64,000 nt of DNA from Austropuccinia psidii (lineage: Eukaryota; Basidiomycota; Pucciniomycetes; Pucciniales; Sphaerophragmiaceae), in the NCBI GenBank assembly GCA_023105745.1, contig JALGQZ010000006.1:33743686-33807685 (forward strand), written 5' to 3'. The position numbers and the translations under genes are program-made. Of this stretch, positions 60,050-64,000 are shown piece after piece. Position 1 is the stretch's first letter, and every line of letters starts with the position of its first letter. Under the pieces are notes generated by a model. That model saw nothing but the letters and a program-made list of their open reading frames with translations. It did no database searches and was not told where the DNA came from.

Positions 60050-61342
60050 ATTGACCTCCTGCAAGACAAACCAGATCTCAGGCCAGAGATCAAGCTGCTC
60101 TCACTCCAACTCCAAGAGTTCCTCTTGATGGCACCCCAGAAGTTCCTCAACTGAGGGCCCAATTGGATAGAGGACCCCGCATGGAAGGAAGGAAGAGGGC
60201 CAAGAAGATCAATATCATTATCAGGAGTGGTTGGCGGTTTCCCAGGACTTTCAAGAACCGGTCTCAAGGTTCAAGGTGAAGATGATTATGAGGAGGAGGA
60301 GAATTCTGTGGAAGAGGAAGAGTCTGATGGTACTGAAGGTGTTCCTGCTCCTGTGGGGGAATCCCAAAGTACTGGAGGACCAACTCTAGCCCAGTCTGAT
60401 CAGCCTGTCTCTCATCAATCTGAACCATCTTTATTGGCCATTATGCAGAAAATAACTCAGATTATGGCCAATCTTCAAGAAGCTTCTTCTTCTGATTCAT
60501 CAAGACCACCAGCCTTCAAGACTCCATCTATGAAGGCACCAGAATGCTTTGATAGGACTCAGCCCTTCAAATTCAGAAGCTTTATCAAGTCTTGTCAATT
60601 AATTTTTCATAATGATCCGGCAAACTTCTCTCAAGACAGGAAGAAGGTTCTTTATGCCACTTCATTTCTCATTGGCAGGGCTGCAAAATGGATTGAGCCT
60701 TATCTTTCCAATCTCACCAATCAAGATCCCAAATACCTTCTCAATTCTTAGAATTTATTTGAATCACAACTCTTCACTTTGTTTGGGGACCCGAATGAAG
60801 TCAGAAAAGCAGAAGCAGAGTTGGATTCCTTAAGAATGAAAGAAGGAGGGCATGTATCACTATACATTGCTGATTTTAGAATCCTAGTCTCAAGAATCGG
60901 GGATTGGGGTAAAAGAGCTCTCATCCATCATTTCAGGAAGGGATTGCCATCCAGGATTCTGGATCAATTGGCCTCCCATCCTTCAAATATTGATTCTCTT
61001 CAAGACTTAATGGACGTTACCCTGGAACTTGATACCAGGTACCATGAGAGGCAAAAGGAGAAGAAGCTTGAAGCCTCAAAGTCAAGTTCTTCTCATCATC
61101 AAAATTCTTCAAGCTCAAGTCACAAGAAGAAGAATTTTCATGCTCAAAAGTGGGACAAGCCCCACTCTTCCTTGTTGAATAAGGACTTCAAGTTAAAAGG
61201 TTCTGAAAAAAAAGAAGCATCAAGGAGGGCTTGTGTACTTATTGTGGTGGGAAGCATAGTCTTGAGTCTTGCTTCAAAAGACCTCAAAACAAGCTTACCC
61301 AACCGTCAGGCCAATTTCCCAGCCAGGGAAAAGCCTGAGTGA
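60050..61342 (+). pseudogene. gag of the family-B element
   Basis: Protein sequence is readable from about 60060 (R-P-E-I-like start without a Met), shifts frame near 60226, then runs to a TAG at 60749-60751 in place of an expected Trp, and continues in the same frame to about 61200. Capsid landmarks: A-P-E-C-F-D, F-R-S-F-I-K-S-C-Q-L-I-F-H-N-D, Q-D-R-K-K-V-L-Y, L-F-T-L-F-G-D-P-N-E and H-V-S-L-Y-I-A-D-F-R. A Lys/Ser-rich tail follows. A frameshift in an A run (61204-61213) then puts the zinc knuckle [13 protein letters not shown] (about 61234-61272) in another frame. Resembles gag of rust-fungus Ty3 elements. Confidence 0.88.
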
Positions 61343-64000
61343 AGACCATGTTGTGTTCAATGGTCTTCACAGTTTTCCTTCCAGAGCAAAATTGTGCATT
61401 CTGAATACTGGTGTCAAAAATTCTCTTAAATTTTTTGTTTTTTCTTCTCTTTCTGATGTTTTTTACAGTATTCTCATTGATTCTGGTGCTACACACTCAT
61501 TTATTGCAAAGCAGTTTGTTCACAAGTACTCATTGACTACGTCAGAACTTCCAGAGAAGATTCCCCTTATCATTCTTGACTCCTCTGAGTCTCCTTCCTT
61601 ATTTGTGACTCACCATACTAGATATATGGTTGAGCTCCCTTCCTTCCCAAGCTTTGAATGGGACTTTTTAGTCATTGATACTCCCAAGGGAGAAGACCTC
61701 ATATTGGGCTTTGACTTTCTCAATCATTTTTATCCTTCTATTGATTGGAGGCAAGGGCTGATAACCTTTAATCCTGATCATTTGGACTATTCTGATCCTT
61801 CTAAATCTCTCCGTAATGACTTTTCTTCTGCCAAATCATGTGCAGCTCTGGTTGGTGATTCTAGAACACCATCATTTCCGTCTTCTGTCCATGTTCCTTC
61901 CCTTAATTCCTCACAGTCATTACTATCTCCTAGAGATGAAGTCTTCAAAGAGATTCAAGATGTTGGAGAAGATAATTCTGTATCTTCACTTCATCTCTTC
62001 TTTGGGAATATGGACCTTCCTCCTTCATCTTATCATGACTCCCTGGAGGAGTTCTGGGATGAAGAGGAAGAGCCAGAAGAAGTAGAAACCGTGATGAAGG
62101 TTGTTCCTTTAGTCTATCACCAATACTTGGATGTATTCTCCAAGGTGAAAGAAGAAAAACTTCCTCCTCACTGCACCTGTGATCATCATATTGAGCTGGA
62201 GGGGTCTCTACCTCCAGTTGGGGTGATCTACTCTTTATCAAAACAAGAGTCAGATACACTCAGGGCCTACATTTCAGAGAATTTAGAGAAAGGTTTCATC
62301 TGGCCAAGCTCCTCTTCAACAGGAGCACCTGTCCTCTTTGTCAAAAAGAAAGATGGTGGCCTCTGTTTGTGTGTTGATTACCGCAAACTCAATGCTGTTA
62401 CTAGGAAGAACAAGTATCCTGTTCCTCCTATGAATCAGCTTCTCAATGTTTTTAATGGTTCTTCTATCTTCTACAAGATTGATTTGCGTGGTGCATATAG
62501 CCTGCTCAGAATCAAGGAGGGTGATGAAAACTTGACTTGTTTTAGAACTAAATATGTCAGTTTTAAGTACTTGGTTATGCCATTTGGGCTCACCAATGCT
62601 CCTGCTTCTTTCCAAAATCATGTCAATTATATCTTTCAAGATCTTCTCGATGTTTATGTTGTGGTTTATTTGGATTACATTATGGTCTTTTCCAAATCTG
62701 AGGAAGAACATGTCACTCATGTGTCCACTGTTCTTTCCAGACTCAGAGCCAATAACCTTTTTGCCAAGGCATCCAAATGCCTGTTTCATGTTTCAAGTGT
62801 GGAATATCTTGGTTATGTAGTTTCTTCTGAAGGCCTCAAGATGGACCAAGAAAAAGTCCAGCAGATTCTAAATTGGCCGCCTCCAAGAAACCTCAAGGCT
62901 CTTCAATCCTTCCTTGGCTTTGCCAATTTCTACCGCCGTTTCATCAAGAATTATTCAAAGAAGATCAGTTCACTCACCAGTTTCCTCAAGAAAGATTCAT
63001 ATTTTCCCCTCAATGAGGAAGCTCTCATTCAGTTGCACCAACTCAAAGAGGCTTTCACCACCGCTCCAATCCTTCTCTACCCACCATTGTAGAGACCAAT
63101 GCATCAGATTATGCTTTGGGTGCTGTACTGAGTCAGGTCTCTGACTCAGGAAAACACCCCATTGCATTTGACAGCCAAAAGCCTATCCCAGAAGAGCTCA
63201 ATTATGAAATTCATGACAAGGAACTCCTTGGTATCGTCTGGGCTCTCAAGCGCTGGAGGGCTTTTCTTCTTTCACTGTCTTCCCCTTTTGAAGTTCTCAC
63301 CGATCACTCTTCCCTTCAATACTTCATGACCTCCAAAGTACTCACTTGCCGTCAAGCCCGTTGAGCTGAATTCCTTTCTGAATTTCATTTCTCAATCACT
63401 TACAGCCCTGGCCGCCTAGCTACTCTTCCAGATGCCTTATCACGTCAGGACGACGTTTATCCGGAGAGGGGGGAGGACTTCATCAGCAAGAATCCAATGA
63501 ATTTTCAACAAATCATTAAGCAAGATGAAGTTCAACCATAAAGATATTTTGCAGTCAAGGTGGAATCTTTTTCAAATTTGATTGATTCAATCCAGAAGAA
63601 GTTATGGCAAGATCCTCAGTACAGAAGTATCTTTGAAGATTTGGGTAAAGGTAAATCTGTCCAAGATTATTCTCTTGATTCCTCTTCCCAACTTCTTCTC
63701 TTCAAAGATCAGGTGGTAGTCCCAAATGACTCCAAAATTCAACTTAGTATTCTTCAAAAGCGTCACAATTCTCCTCTAGCTGGCCACCCTGGCCAAGAGA
63801 AGACTCTCAAACTTGTCAAGCGGGATTTCCATTGGTCTGGTATGACTGAATTTATCAAGGATTGTGTTTCATCCTCTCAACAGTGCTCAATAAACAAGAA
63901 TATTCACCATGAGAAGTTTGGATTCCTCAAACCTCTTCCAATTCCAAATGGTCCTTGGATTTGTCTTTCAATGGACTTCATCACTCAACTGCCACTGTCC
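61269..64000 (+). pseudogene. pol of the family-B element: protease, RT, RNase H, integrase (partial)
   Basis: A 607-codon frame (61269-63092) holds an aspartic protease with intact D-S-G-A (near 61480) and a reverse transcriptase from about 62160: [17 protein letters not shown] with the first Asp, and [12 protein letters not shown]. The active-site box reads Y-L-D-Y (62667-62678) where Y-L-D-D is expected, so the RT is dead. RNase H follows after a frameshift near 63083 (V-E-T-N-A-S for the usual T-D-A-S). A TGA at 63361 replaces a Trp. The integrase zinc finger (near 63765-63900) and the start of the core (S-M-D-F-I-T) reach the window end. Confidence 0.93.

Larger units (their letters stand above)
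57673..64000 (+). mobile_element. Family-B Ty3/gypsy element, 5' part, runs off the window
   Basis: The 5' LTR (57673-59297), leader, gag (60050-61342) and pol (61269-64000, into the integrase core) lie in order on the plus strand. It is inserted in the integrase of the minus-strand family-B copy; the left flank TTGAC (57668-57672) should recur at its far end. One stop or frameshift roughly every few hundred bases and a damaged RT box show that it is dead, but it is better kept than element A. Confidence 0.92.

Noticed and set aside
62316..62789. 157-codon minus-strand frame
   Set aside because: Exact antisense of the reverse transcriptase domain of the plus-strand family-B pol.
1..64000. 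tRNA or rRNA genes
   Set aside because: No cloverleaf with A/B boxes or rRNA core sequence was recognised on either strand by eye; a tRNA or rRNA search program would settle it.

Overview
This is AT-rich eukaryotic DNA from a fungal genome. Introns are short (56-103 bp, GT-AG), both intact host genes are housekeeping genes of fungal type, and the rest is old transposons. The gag, integrase and chromodomain sequences of the two Ty3/gypsy families, and the Tet-like dioxygenase, look like those of rust fungi (Pucciniales). A transposon-swollen rust such as the myrtle rust Austropuccinia psidii is my best guess; genus and species are inference.

Two host genes are complete enough to model. One is a four-exon TRAPP-subunit gene (BET5/TRAPPC1-like) at 25591-26687 (+). 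The other is a three-exon nucleotide-sugar transporter (UDP-Gal/UDP-GlcNAc type) at 51006-52433 (-). Both sit in small CpG-containing islands, while the transposons around them are CpG-poor and full of stops.

Layout: 1-10965 is AT-rich DNA with no gene I can recognise. 10966-25170 is one decayed Ty3/gypsy chromovirus (family A, LTRs about 1.4 kb). Its pol gene is broken by three solo LTRs, each with a clean target-site duplication: A reversed at 17806-19240, C at 19355-21228 and B at 21547-23094. 25591-26687 is BET5. 28867-30090 is a short non-autonomous element filled with ATGGCATT-type microrepeats. 32238-38032 is a Mutator-like element (MULE) with transposase remnants and an OTU-protease-like remnant. 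41603-47725 is a 6.1-kb PIF/Harbinger-like DNA transposon. 47736-48477 is a short solo LTR. 48.5-50.0 kb is homopolymer-rich DNA. 51006-52433 is the transporter. 53.5-54.56 kb is a hAT transposase remnant. 54563-57672 is the 3' part of a family-B chromovirus on the minus strand, interrupted by a second family-B element running plus-strand from 57673 past the window end.

The most interesting item is the 41603-47725 transposon. Between matching terminal inverted repeats and a 3-bp duplication it holds a Harbinger DDE transposase (minus), a Myb/trihelix-type accessory ORF (plus) and a nearly intact Tet-like 2OG-Fe(II) dioxygenase (plus) of the family expanded in rusts. I know of TET/JBP genes linked to KDZ transposons in basidiomycetes, but not of a Harbinger element carrying one. 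All calls come from reading the sequence by eye; no search was run.
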